Positions 13,194-19,757 of a stretch of 30,980 nucleotides of DNA are shown here, piece by piece; the first letter of the stretch is position 1, and each line of letters starts with the position of its first letter. The DNA is from JBAZOD01 sp041648955 (GTDB lineage Bacteria; Patescibacteriota; Patescibacteriia; Patescibacteriales; JAQTRU01), in the NCBI GenBank assembly GCA_041648955.1, contig JBAZOD010000004.1:1-30980 (forward strand). Reading direction: 5' to 3'. Both the position numbers and the translations under genes were made by a program. The notes below the pieces were generated by a model. It was not told the DNA's origin, made no database searches, and saw only the letters and a list, made by a program, of their open reading frames with translations.

Positions 13194-15485
13194 ATGAAAC
13201 AAAAAATATTCTATTTTTTGATGATAGTTCTTTGCCTCGGACTATTATCTTCCCAAGTTCAGGCGTCTGCACCGACCACAATGGCATTAACTAATACCAG
13301 CGGCGATGCAGTCCAGGTAGAAATTACCGGCGATATCAACAGCACTGTTCGTCTTTCTTTTCTGCCGGCCGGCGCCTCAGCCCTATCGACCATCATCTTA
13401 GGGACAACTGACGCGAACGGACACCTCACGAATTCAATCAGCAGCGGCGGCTATGGAATCCCAGCCGGATCTCCAGCCTACGCCACAATCAACGGAGTTC
13501 AGTCTTCCATGCTTTTGTGGCCATCCTACACCAGCACCATAACTTTCGATCAAACCAGCACTCAAATAGCTGTTGGACAAAGCATATCTATCAACTCCTC
13601 AAATACCCTCATTTTATCCTCCAATAGCTTAACTTCAAGCATCGGCACAGTTTTGAGCGGAAGTCGGATAACCATAACCGGGCTCAGCACGGGAACCGGA
13701 ACTCTTATTCTTTGCGGAGCTAACGCTGGTTGCGGTTCAGTAGCCGTAGTTGTTGGGACTTCTTCCGGGCAAACTCAAATAACTCTGAGCAAATACACTA
13801 CCACTCTGAATTATTTAGGATCAGAAAATATAACAATTTTCGGAAATTCAATCAATGGTTATGTTGTAAATTCAAATTCTAATTCCGCTTCTGTCAGCGC
13901 TAATATCAGCGGCACTACCGATATAGTATCTCTTTTCGGAAATAAAGCCGGAACAGCAACAATAAAAATTTGCGCTGTCGGTTCGGAAACAAATTGCAGC
14001 AATCTATATGTAACTGTCCAGAGCGCCACTGCTAATAATTTATCTTTTAGCCAAAATAATCTCAATCTTATTCCTGGTTTATCACAGGGGGTGACGGTTT
14101 CTGGAGATACTCAAAATAGTTATTATATTTCTTCCAACACTAATTCTGCCGTGGCAATAGCCACTATCTCCGGAAGCACAATCACGGTTACTGGCGGCAA
14201 CACCACTGGCTCAACGGTTATAACGGTCTGTTCCGCTTCCGTTAACAACACTTGCAACAATCTCCAAGTAAGCTGCAACGCAAATACAACCACTCCCTCC
14301 TCCACTGTTCTTGCCTTTAGTCAAAATGTCGTTTCTGTCCATAAAGAAGATACGACTAATGTGACAGTTTCGGGTGGAGACGGATCCGGATATTCAATTT
14401 CTTCAAATTCAAAACCGGAAATAGTAACGGCAAGCATCAGCGGCGGCAGCAATATTATTTCTCTTTACGGCAATGAAGAAGGATCATCCGTTATTGAAGT
14501 TTGTTCTACCAATACCGTCTGCGCGAGTATTTATGTAAATGTAACCGCGGCTCTAGTGCCAATCACTTTTAGTCAAAATAATATTTCTTTGGTTCCCGCT
14601 CAAACCGTAACCGTGATTATAACCGGAGGAACAGATAATAATGTTGTTTATTCAATAAGCAATGCCAATGTCGTTTCAGCCAATATGAAAAATAACGGCA
14701 AGGCCGTAGTCTTAACCGGCGGAAATACATCAGGATCTTCTACTATTAAAATTTGCGAAGATACCGCTGGCAATAATTGTTCTAATATAACTGTTCAACT
14801 CACTGCTCCTGCTTCTTCCACAACAACAGATAATAATTCCAATACTAACACCGATACCAATACGAATTCTAATACTACCACAGCCGCCGCCACTCAATTA
14901 GAAAAAATACTTTCCGAAGCCACTACAATCTTTACCGAGAACATCAACTCTATTCTCAGCGCTGTCAGCGCCGTCCGTGATGAATCCAAAGAAACTGCCA
15001 ATGGCAATAAATATATTGTCAGTTTGAAAGCCAAAGTAAAAAATTATTCTGAAACTTCGACTAACCGCCTGAAATTCTTCATTACCTACGGCACAGAATT
15101 AACTAAATCTTTAGGCGAAGGTGAAAGAGCGGGCGTCATCAGCTCTTACCAAAAAGCTTTTGGAAAACTTCCGCAGACAGAAAGCGAATGGCAAGATGCG
15201 ATAAAGATTGCCAATGGCCGCTGGCCTTCTGAAGCCAGCCAAACTGCCATAGATGCTGCTAAAGTTGAATTCCAGAAAGTCTACAAGCGAGCCGCCAATA
15301 TGACTCAGGCGAATGACAATGCCGCAGTCTCCATAATCGCTTATGGCCTAAGACCAACAGCGAGAAACCTTAATTCAGAAAAAGCCGCCATAAAATCTTT
15401 CCGAGCTATTTACGCCCATGACCCAATATCAGCATTAGCTTGGGATATAGTGAGAGCTATTGCCTATTCCGGAGCAACCAGATAA
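13194..15485 (+). CDS. Secreted surface protein with five Cys-paired Ig-like repeats
   Basis: The only plus-strand gene encodes 763 residues. A signal peptide (1-24, probably cut after VQA) leads into a beta-rich N-terminal domain (about 26-110). Five tandem repeats of 75-85 residues follow (about 115-187, 195-275, 283-361, 372-450 and 457-535), each with a [FL]SxxxxxL-like first strand and a terminal strand pair holding two Cys 6-8 apart (174/180, 260/268, 346/354, 437/443, 521/529). They resemble bacterial Ig-like (Big) domains. A Thr/Asn/Ser linker (537-565) joins a helical C-terminal domain with ESEWQDAIKIANGRWPSEAS at 664-683, a motif I associate with CPR surface proteins. Adhesion or an S-layer-like role is inferred. 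No sortase motif or C-terminal membrane helix is seen. Confidence 0.85.
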   Translation: MKQKIFYFLMIVLCLGLLSSQVQASAPTTMALTNTSGDAVQVEITGDINSTVRLSFLPAGASALSTIILGTTDANGHLTNSISSGGYGIPAGSPAYATINGVQSSMLLWPSYTSTITFDQTSTQIAVGQSISINSSNTLILSSNSLTSSIGTVLSGSRITITGLSTGTGTLILCGANAGCGSVAVVVGTSSGQTQITLSKYTTTLNYLGSENITIFGNSINGYVVNSNSNSASVSANISGTTDIVSLFGNKAGTATIKICAVGSETNCSNLYVTVQSATANNLSFSQNNLNLIPGLSQGVTVSGDTQNSYYISSNTNSAVAIATISGSTITVTGGNTTGSTVITVCSASVNNTCNNLQVSCNANTTTPSSTVLAFSQNVVSVHKEDTTNVTVSGGDGSGYSISSNSKPEIVTASISGGSNIISLYGNEEGSSVIEVCSTNTVCASIYVNVTAALVPITFSQNNISLVPAQTVTVIITGGTDNNVVYSISNANVVSANMKNNGKAVVLTGGNTSGSSTIKICEDTAGNNCSNITVQLTAPASSTTTDNNSNTNTDTNTNSNTTTAAATQLEKILSEATTIFTENINSILSAVSAVRDESKETANGNKYIVSLKAKVKNYSETSTNRLKFFITYGTELTKSLGEGERAGVISSYQKAFGKLPQTESEWQDAIKIANGRWPSEASQTAIDAAKVEFQKVYKRAANMTQANDNAAVSIIAYGLRPTARNLNSEKAAIKSFRAIYAHDPISALAWDIVRAIAYSGATR

Positions 15486-15501
15486 CAAAAGATAAAAATA
15501 C

Positions 15502-15534
15502 AAAAAATAGTCCCAATATTCGGGACTATTTTTT
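15502..15534. terminator. Convergent intrinsic terminator
   Basis: AAAAAATAGTCCC and GGGACTATTTTTT pair around an 8-nt loop, with T runs on both strands. It lies 16 nt after the surface-protein stop and also faces the minus-strand gene at 15721-16125, so it probably serves both. Confidence 0.9.
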
Positions 15535-15550
15535 ATTTAAAAATTTTGGG

Positions 15551-15597
15551 CAAAACTTGAGAGGTGGTTTTGCTCGCATATGCGGACAGCTTCCGAA
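15551..15597. other. Cluster of short dyads in an intergenic space
   Basis: Three dyads follow closely: GCAAAAC with GTTTTGC (10-nt loop), CGCATATGCG, and CGGA with TCCG (5-nt loop). On the minus strand the same stretch reads as an open frame without a proper start codon. Its translation holds two cysteines, in IFGSCPHM and KFCPKFLNK, and ends in a TAG within the terminator. It could be a small structured RNA or a gene remnant; no other gene is visible between 15535 and 15720. Confidence 0.35.
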
Positions 15598-15720
15598 TAT
15601 TTTTGTTTCAATGGCGGTGTAAGAAGAGATGGTAAAGTTTAATTAATTCTGGCTTATTGTTTCTGCATTTTCAGGATAAATAAATTTATAGATTCTATTT
15701 TTAATTTTTTAAAGATGGTT

Positions 15721-16125
15721 TTAAAAACTATTTTCAAATTCCCCCTCTTTGCATAAAGTATTTTCCCAAAAATATTCTATTCCATCATAAACCTTATCAC
15801 ATTCTATCGATGTTTTTGGTTTTTGGTCCTCATATCTGATTAAACAAGAATCTTTGAACTCATTATACCTCCAACCACGAACATTATTCCATTTATCACT
15901 TTCTGTCTTATAAATATTTAAACAATCCTGTTTTCTGTCAGCTATATATTTTTTTGTTTCTAATTCATTTCTCGCATTCTCCGCATCCATATCTGATTGT
16001 ATTTTAATTTTTTGTTGTCTCTCGATGGATTCCTGTTTCTGTATTTGAATTGAATAAAAAAATCCACCGATAATAATGCACCCAATAATAATACTAGCTG
16101 GCAATATTAATTTCTTTTTATCCAT
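15721..16125 (-). CDS. Membrane-anchored hypothetical protein
   Basis: The 134-residue protein begins MDKKK and has one transmembrane helix at about 6-24 (LILPASIIIGCIIIGGFFY). A predicted helical stalk rich in Gln, Glu and Lys (about 28-65) follows, then a small extracytoplasmic domain. Four cysteines there (68, 93, 109 and 125) are spaced as if to form two disulfides. The C-terminal half contains IYKTESDKWNNVRGWRYNEF and YDGIEYFWENTLC. No family is recognised. It is separated from the PIN-like gene by 91 nt of AT-rich DNA and has no Shine-Dalgarno sequence. Confidence 0.6.
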   Translation of the reverse strand: MDKKKLILPASIIIGCIIIGGFFYSIQIQKQESIERQQKIKIQSDMDAENARNELETKKYIADRKQDCLNIYKTESDKWNNVRGWRYNEFKDSCLIRYEDQKPKTSIECDKVYDGIEYFWENTLCKEGEFENSF

Positions 16126-16216
16126 AAAATTAAGCTAGTTAATAATATTTAAACTATGTTTCCATTTCTTAATTTTTTACTAAATTTATATTCCATATAT
16201 ACAATAATTTCCATTG

Positions 16217-16702
16217 TTAAAACGACCAACCCTCCATTTCGAAAAATAAAATCATATTGCAATATTTAATTTTATATTCTTTGCACAAGTCAGGAATAGC
16301 TGGATTAATTTTATCACCATTAGGTTTTTCATCAGTTACTAAGACTATATTTTTTAACTTAGCCAAAGCGACCACAAAAGGATCGGCATGATTTGGTTTT
16401 GGCTTATTGTATGATGACACTCTTGGATATTTATTTACTATTTCGGAGACAAGTTTTAGTTGTTCTTTGTCAATATCAACTACGCATGAGCTATTTGCAT
16501 TAAACCATATTTTTAAATCATCATTCCCGGCCAAAATTTCTTTTTTCACCTCTTTAGGCACGACTAGTCTACCTTGATCAATAAGCAATTCTAAACCACT
16601 CCAAACGGCAGGAAAAATTTTGTATGGATAATAGCGACTCCAGCTGTTAATAAAAGAACTACTATCAAAACAATATTTAATTTTTTTACTATTTTTTTCC
16701 AT
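16217..16702 (-). CDS. DUF4411 family PIN-like protein
   Basis: The 161-residue protein matches DUF4411 as I know it: YCFDSSSFINSWSRYYP near the N-terminus, a central VVPKEVKKEIL, then HADPFVVALAKLKNIVLVTDE and a closing EMEGWSF. The Asp of CFDSSS, the Asp of HADPF and the Asp-Glu of VTDE correspond to the acidic metal site of PIN ribonucleases. Its ATG is 4 nt after the stop of the Xre-ImmA gene. DUF4411 and Xre-ImmA/IrrE genes are known to be neighbours in many genomes and are treated as candidate toxin-antitoxin or defence pairs. RNase activity and toxicity are inferred only. Confidence 0.85.
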   Translation of the reverse strand: MEKNSKKIKYCFDSSSFINSWSRYYPYKIFPAVWSGLELLIDQGRLVVPKEVKKEILAGNDDLKIWFNANSSCVVDIDKEQLKLVSEIVNKYPRVSSYNKPKPNHADPFVVALAKLKNIVLVTDEKPNGDKINPAIPDLCKEYKIKYCNMILFFEMEGWSF

Positions 16703-16706
16703 AATT

Positions 16707-17870
16707 TTAGCATAGATTCATTTCAAGCTTTGAAACATGCTTTGCATTTAAATTTAATATTTCCGTTACAGCACTAAAACCAATTTTATTATTATGGTAA
16801 TTTTCTAAAATTAAAGATGAAACACCACGTCCATTTTGGCTTAAGCTTATAATATATTGAGGAATCTTCAAGTCTTTTTTCTTAATTTTTTTATATTGAC
16901 TATTTTCTTTAACCCAAAAATTTTGTTTTTCATTATAATCTTTTTCGCTGATCAGGCCAAAAGTTAAAAATCTTCTCAATATAACCTCCCTGCTAACTTT
17001 AAATTTTCTAGCAACTATTTTCACGATATTTTCATCCCAATCTTCTACTTCCTTCCTAGATAATAATTTTACATTCATATCGGCGACAAAATCATCTTTA
17101 GGAACTAAGATGGAAGCGGAAATTTGGTTACAAAATTTTTCAATTTTTACATATTCATAAGAGTTCTTGCTTAAATCATCTGGTTTACAAATTCCAGATT
17201 TATGTAATAAGATATGACCAACTTCATGAAACAAAGAAAAAATTCTTCGATTTTCATGCTCTGCATTATTTAGCATAATAATATAAGGGTCTTTATCAAC
17301 TAAACAGAATGCGCTTATATCATTACTAAAAAAATTTTGCTGTAAAACAAAAATATTTTTTTCTTCTAAGATTTTTCTCCACTCCCTGAGAGCAGTGGCA
17401 GCGTCATGCCATTTTTTTTGTTTTTCTAAATCTACACCAATAAATTTTCTAAACCATTCAGCTATTTTATCAGCATCGTCTTTCATGCTTATTCTAGGAA
17501 ATTTATATTCAAATTTCACATCCTCTATCTCGCTGATTGAAGTTTGAACGAAGCGTGCGCGACGAATTGCCAATAAAATTTCTGGGGAAAACAATAATTC
17601 TTCATCTTTATATACAATTCTAAAATCTTTAGGCAATATTACATCATGCGGAATTTTTAAAAGTAAAAAATAAGCCAAGGGGCGTTTGTATATATTTGAA
17701 AATTTTTCGATTTGCGTTAACGGTATTTCACTAATATTCTCTTCATATTCTTTAATTTTTTCAATTGAAATTTTCGTCTTTTTAGATACATCTTCCAAGC
17801 TAAAACCAGAGTATTTTCGAGCATACTTCAAAATCGACGGTTCAATTTTTAATAAAATTGATTTTGACAT
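16707..17870 (-). CDS. Xre-type HTH / ImmA-IrrE metallopeptidase fusion
   Basis: This 387-residue protein has an N-terminal helix-turn-helix of the Xre class at about 8-60 (YARKYSGFSLEDVSKKTKIS). A zinc peptidase domain of the ImmA/IrrE type follows, with the HEVGH motif in SLFHEVGHILLHKSG and the downstream glutamate region IEKFCNQISASILVP. Such proteins often cleave a repressor or bind DNA to control an adjacent toxin or mobile gene. The C-terminal part (about 325-387) is a separate small domain. It is directly upstream of the DUF4411 gene in a two-gene operon. The pair is especially AT-rich, consistent with an accessory element. Confidence 0.88.
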   Translation of the reverse strand: MSKSILLKIEPSILKYARKYSGFSLEDVSKKTKISIEKIKEYEENISEIPLTQIEKFSNIYKRPLAYFLLLKIPHDVILPKDFRIVYKDEELLFSPEILLAIRRARFVQTSISEIEDVKFEYKFPRISMKDDADKIAEWFRKFIGVDLEKQKKWHDAATALREWRKILEEKNIFVLQQNFFSNDISAFCLVDKDPYIIMLNNAEHENRRIFSLFHEVGHILLHKSGICKPDDLSKNSYEYVKIEKFCNQISASILVPKDDFVADMNVKLLSRKEVEDWDENIVKIVARKFKVSREVILRRFLTFGLISEKDYNEKQNFWVKENSQYKKIKKKDLKIPQYIISLSQNGRGVSSLILENYHNNKIGFSAVTEILNLNAKHVSKLEMNLC

Positions 17871-17966
17871 TTTTACAATAATTATTTTATATCAAAATAT
17901 TATTTATTTTTATTTTCACTTTAGTTTCTTTCTTATTGATTATAATTTTTAAAACTGATTAACTAT

Positions 17967-17995
17967 AATATACAATTTATTATTAAAAATAGCAA
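17967..17995 (-). promoter_or_regulatory. Possible promoter of the Xre-ImmA/DUF4411 unit
   Basis: Minus-strand TTGCTA (17990-17995) and TATATT (17967-17972) lie 17 bp apart, about 97 nt before the ATG. Two copies of TTTGATATAA (minus strand) flank the region and could be operators for the Xre domain. AT-rich DNA makes chance matches likely. Confidence 0.4.
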
Positions 17996-18054
17996 TATTA
18001 TCGACTTATATCAAATTATGTGCGAAAGTTTTTAAACTATAGCTAAAAAAGTAA

Positions 18055-18085
18055 AAAACAAACAAGAGCAACCTCGTTTGTTTTT
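18055..18085. terminator. Terminator-like hairpin
   Basis: AAAACAAAC pairs with GTTTGTTTT around a 12-nt loop with two further pairs possible. T runs follow on both strands. On the minus strand it lies after the GC-rich island and before the Xre-ImmA promoter. Confidence 0.5.
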
Positions 18086-18114
18086 GCTTGAGAATAGACC
18101 CAAGCGGGTCGCTT

Positions 18115-18128
18115 TGCTCCCGAGGCAG
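18115..18128 (-). repeat. 14-nt duplicate of the tRNA-Asn 3' end
   Basis: TGCTCCCGAGGCAG here is identical to 18229-18242, the acceptor and T-stem end of the tRNA-Asn gene, 114 bp apart. In this copy the match breaks exactly where the 20-bp palindrome begins. Such repeats can mark integration at a tRNA 3' end, or a decayed tRNA copy. Confidence 0.7.
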
Positions 18129-18148
18129 CCTGCCTGCCGGCAGGCAGG
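18129..18148. repeat. Perfect 20-bp palindrome, copy 1 of a dispersed family
   Basis: CCTGCCTGCCGGCAGGCAGG is a perfect palindrome. Related copies are at 23618-23637 and 28267-28286, all in intergenic space. Flanking bases (GAGGC on the left, GCTCCGGGG on the right) allow the stem to extend with mismatches. This kind of sequence recurs in CPR genomes to my knowledge. Confidence 0.8.
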
Positions 18149-18193
18149 GGCTCCGGGGCATAAACTTCTCATCCTTCTCTCAAGAAATATAGC

Positions 18194-18224
18194 AAAAAAA
18201 CCTGACAATATGTCAGGTTTTTTT
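18194..18224. terminator. Terminator of the tRNA-Asn unit
   Basis: AAAAAAACCTGACA pairs perfectly with TGTCAGGTTTTTTT around a 3-nt loop, 7 nt after the tRNA end. It works in either direction on sequence grounds. Confidence 0.9.
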
Positions 18225-18230
18225 GTTATG

Positions 18231-18302
18231 CTCCCGAGGCAGGATTCGAACCTACGACATCCACGTTAACAGCGTGGCGTTCTACCGCTGAACTACCCGG
18301 GA
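18231..18302 (-). tRNA. tRNA-Asn (GUU)
   Basis: The minus strand folds into a standard 72-nt cloverleaf. The acceptor TCCCGGG pairs with CTCGGGA (one G-T pair). The D stem is GTTC/GAAC, the anticodon stem CCACG/CGTGG with loop CTGTTAA (anticodon GTT), and the T stem GTAGG/CCTGC with loop TTCGAAT. The discriminator is G, as expected for tRNA-Asn. CCA is not encoded, so it must be added after transcription. It has its own promoter and terminator and a leader with an unusual Asn-codon frame (see 18359-18415). Confidence 0.97.
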
Positions 18303-18330
18303 AAATTTAAAACCCGGCCTTAGAGCCGGG
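18302..18330 (-). promoter_or_regulatory. Terminator-like hairpin just before tRNA-Asn (possible attenuator)
   Basis: On the minus strand CCCGGC (18325-18330) pairs with GCCGGG (18313-18318) around a 6-nt loop, followed by TTTT-AAA-TTTT running into the tRNA 5' end. Its left arm can instead pair with GCTGGGTAATT just upstream (18348-18358), which would prevent this hairpin. It might also be only a processing signal or the recO terminator. Confidence 0.55.
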
Positions 18331-18359
18331 ATAATTTTTCAAAAACTAATTACCCAGCT
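18324..18359 (-). promoter_or_regulatory. Possible antiterminator hairpin in the tRNA-Asn leader
   Basis: Minus-strand AGCTGGGTAATT (18348-18359) and AATTATCCCGGCT (18324-18336) form a stem of 12 pairs with one G-U pair and one bulged T. It uses CCCGGC, the left arm of the terminator-like hairpin, so the two structures exclude each other. Its left arm starts right at the stop codon of the leader frame. Confidence 0.5.
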
Positions 18360-18415
18360 TAAGAAGTCGGACCGTTATTGTTATTATTATTTAGTAAACT
18401 TAAACGATTTTTCAT
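18359..18415 (-). CDS. Candidate Asn-rich leader peptide of tRNA-Asn
   Basis: An 18-residue frame, MKNRLSLLNNNNNNGPTS, starts at the ATG at 18413-18415, only about 12 nt after the predicted transcription start. It contains six consecutive Asn codons (AAT AAT AAT AAC AAT AAC). It ends in a TAA whose last base abuts the arm of the antiterminator hairpin. Downstream come the terminator-like hairpin and tRNA-Asn. This is the classic layout of leader-peptide attenuation, but for a tRNA gene. There is no Shine-Dalgarno sequence, as for most genes here. The Asn run could also be AT-rich low complexity, so translation is unproven. Confidence 0.45.
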   Translation of the reverse strand: MKNRLSLLNNNNNNGPTS

Positions 18416-18433
18416 AATATACAATATAAAAAT

Positions 18434-18462
18434 ATTTTAGCAAAGATAATCCTTTTTGCCAA
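18434..18462 (-). promoter_or_regulatory. Promoter of the tRNA-Asn unit
   Basis: Minus-strand TTGGCA (18457-18462) and TAAAAT (18434-18439) each match five of six consensus bases and are exactly 17 bp apart. A purine start near 18427 is likely. The promoter lies after the recO stop, so the tRNA leader is its own unit. Confidence 0.7.
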
Positions 18463-18488
18463 GCCTCCGCCAAATTCCCAAAAAACAG

Positions 18489-19211
18489 CTAAAAACGATG
18501 CTGACAAAAAGAACTAATAATATTGCCTATTTCCCCTTCTAACTCCTTTTCTATTTTTAATTTTTTCAAATCATTAAAATCATTTTTTAAGCATTCCCGC
18601 AAAACTTTTATACAATTATCAGAAATAGGCAAAATATTTTTATTTTGGTTGGAACACGATTTGCAAATTAGTCCGCCCTGATTTAAATCAAAATTATTAT
18701 CAGACGGCGAAATCTTCTTGTGGCACTTTAAGCAATTATTCATCTCTGGCTCATATCCCAAAACAGCCAAAAGTTTTAAAATAAAAAAATCCGCCCATAT
18801 TTCCAAACTATCATCCTGCGAATTTTTAGCTTCTTTATTTAAAAAATCTAAAAAAATTTTCAGAAGAGAAAAAACTCTTTTATCTCCCTCTTCTTGGCTG
18901 ACTAATTTATTAAATATCATTATCGCTCTGCCGGCGGTTTTTATAGCGGACAAATTGTTTTTTATTGATAAATAACAATTACGGCTGATTGCGGCTCCGA
19001 TATAATCAAATTGCCGGCCACGAATCACCATAATTTCTGATAAGCTTAAGGGTTCTAAATGGGCTGCTAATTTTGACTTCATCCTCTTGACGCCGCGAGC
19101 AACCAGGCTTAGCCTGCCTTTTTCTAAACTATAAATTATTTTTCTCCCGTCATATTCTCGAAAAGGCTGGCTGGATAAAATTATGGCGCTGGCGCGATAG
19201 GTTTCTTCCAT
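18489..19211 (-). CDS. recO: DNA repair protein RecO
   Basis: RecO helps load RecA at single-stranded gaps with RecR and RecF. The 240-residue protein has the N-terminal OB-fold with AIILSSQPFREYDGRKIIYS (10-29) and LVARGVKRMKSKLAAHLEP (36-54). A helical core follows, then a zinc finger with Cys160, Cys163, Cys183 and Cys186 (CLKC and CKSC). The length is normal. It is 144 nt after yqgF; that gap is AT-rich with repeats of ATTTGAATTAT. The start ATG follows directly on MEETYRASAI, which is family-like. No Shine-Dalgarno sequence is visible. Confidence 0.95.
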   Translation of the reverse strand: MEETYRASAIILSSQPFREYDGRKIIYSLEKGRLSLVARGVKRMKSKLAAHLEPLSLSEIMVIRGRQFDYIGAAISRNCYLSIKNNLSAIKTAGRAIMIFNKLVSQEEGDKRVFSLLKIFLDFLNKEAKNSQDDSLEIWADFFILKLLAVLGYEPEMNNCLKCHKKISPSDNNFDLNQGGLICKSCSNQNKNILPISDNCIKVLRECLKNDFNDLKKLKIEKELEGEIGNIISSFCQHRF

Positions 19212-19300
19212 AGGTTCAAGATATTTAGATTGATTACTTAATTCAGATAAACCATTAATTCGAATTCTTCTGTATTTTGTCTTCTTATTTATATTAATTA

Positions 19301-19369
19301 ATTCAAATCTACAAATTTTTTAATAATTAATTTGAAGCATTTGAATTATATTTTTTTAATTTGAATTAT
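19301..19369. repeat. ATTTGAATTAT repeats between yqgF and recO
   Basis: The 11-mer ATTTGAATTAT occurs at 19339-19349 and 19359-19369, a 20-bp period, the second overlapping the end of yqgF. An inverted ATTCAAAT is at 19301-19308 and can pair with either copy. All arms are A/T only apart from one G/C, so a weak hairpin at best. Confidence 0.4.
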
Positions 19370-19754
19370 GTTTGTCTAAATAATTTTGCAAAATCAGCAT
19401 TGCTGCGACGGTATCGCGCGGCGCTTTTGTTTTTTTGCTGCCAGACAAGGCATCCGCCCCTAGACTAGACAAACGCTCATCAACTTTTTCAATCGGAATT
19501 TTTAATTCTTTTTTTAAAACTTGAAAAAAATTCAAAAAATCTTCAGATAATGGATATTTAATATCAGACATTTTTAGGGGTTCGCCGATAACAACAACAT
19601 CGATTTCTTCTTCTTTCACAACTTTAACTACATCCTGAATATTCTCGACAATCTTAAAAGGCGTAGCCGTTCTTGTCAGGCTATCGCCCAAAGCCAGGCC
19701 TATTCTTTTTTCTCCCCAGTCAATTCCTAAATACTTTTTTTCTTTTTTATCCAT
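19356..19754 (-). CDS. yqgF: Putative pre-16S rRNA nuclease YqgF/RuvX
   Basis: The 132-residue protein has the RNase H-like YqgF fold, linked to 5' end maturation of 16S rRNA and formerly called RuvX. Visible motifs are LGIDWGEKRIGLALGDS with the catalytic Asp12 (9-25), VVIGEPL at about 54-60, VDERLSS (about 97-103) and the closing DTVAAMLILQNYL with an acidic residue. Its start is 3 nt after the stop of map, indicating one operon. The length is close to the family norm of about 130-140. Confidence 0.93.
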   Translation of the reverse strand: MDKKEKKYLGIDWGEKRIGLALGDSLTRTATPFKIVENIQDVVKVVKEEEIDVVVIGEPLKMSDIKYPLSEDFLNFFQVLKKELKIPIEKVDERLSSLGADALSGSKKTKAPRDTVAAMLILQNYLDKHNSN

Positions 19755-19757
19755 ATT

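Larger units (their letters stand above)
17871..18230. other. 360-bp intergenic region between the Xre-ImmA gene and tRNA-Asn
   Basis: No convincing gene is seen. The region holds, in order, a direct repeat TTATATCAAA at 17887-17896 and 18006-18015, the predicted promoter of the Xre-ImmA unit, and a terminator-like hairpin at 18055-18085. A GC-rich structured island (18090-18175) with a duplicated tRNA 3' end and a perfect 20-bp palindrome follows, and the tRNA terminator at 18194-18224 closes the region. The 63-codon frame through it on the plus strand is an antisense reading of the tRNA and palindrome. Confidence 0.7.

Noticed and set aside
17871..18230. CRISPR array in the repeat-rich spacer
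   Set aside because: There are only two copies of each repeat with unequal spacing and no cas genes.
18078..18269. Plus-strand frame of 63 codons beginning MFLLENRPKR
   Set aside because: It crosses the palindrome, a terminator and the antisense strand of tRNA-Asn; its ending (RQDSNLRHPR) is a common antisense-tRNA artefact.
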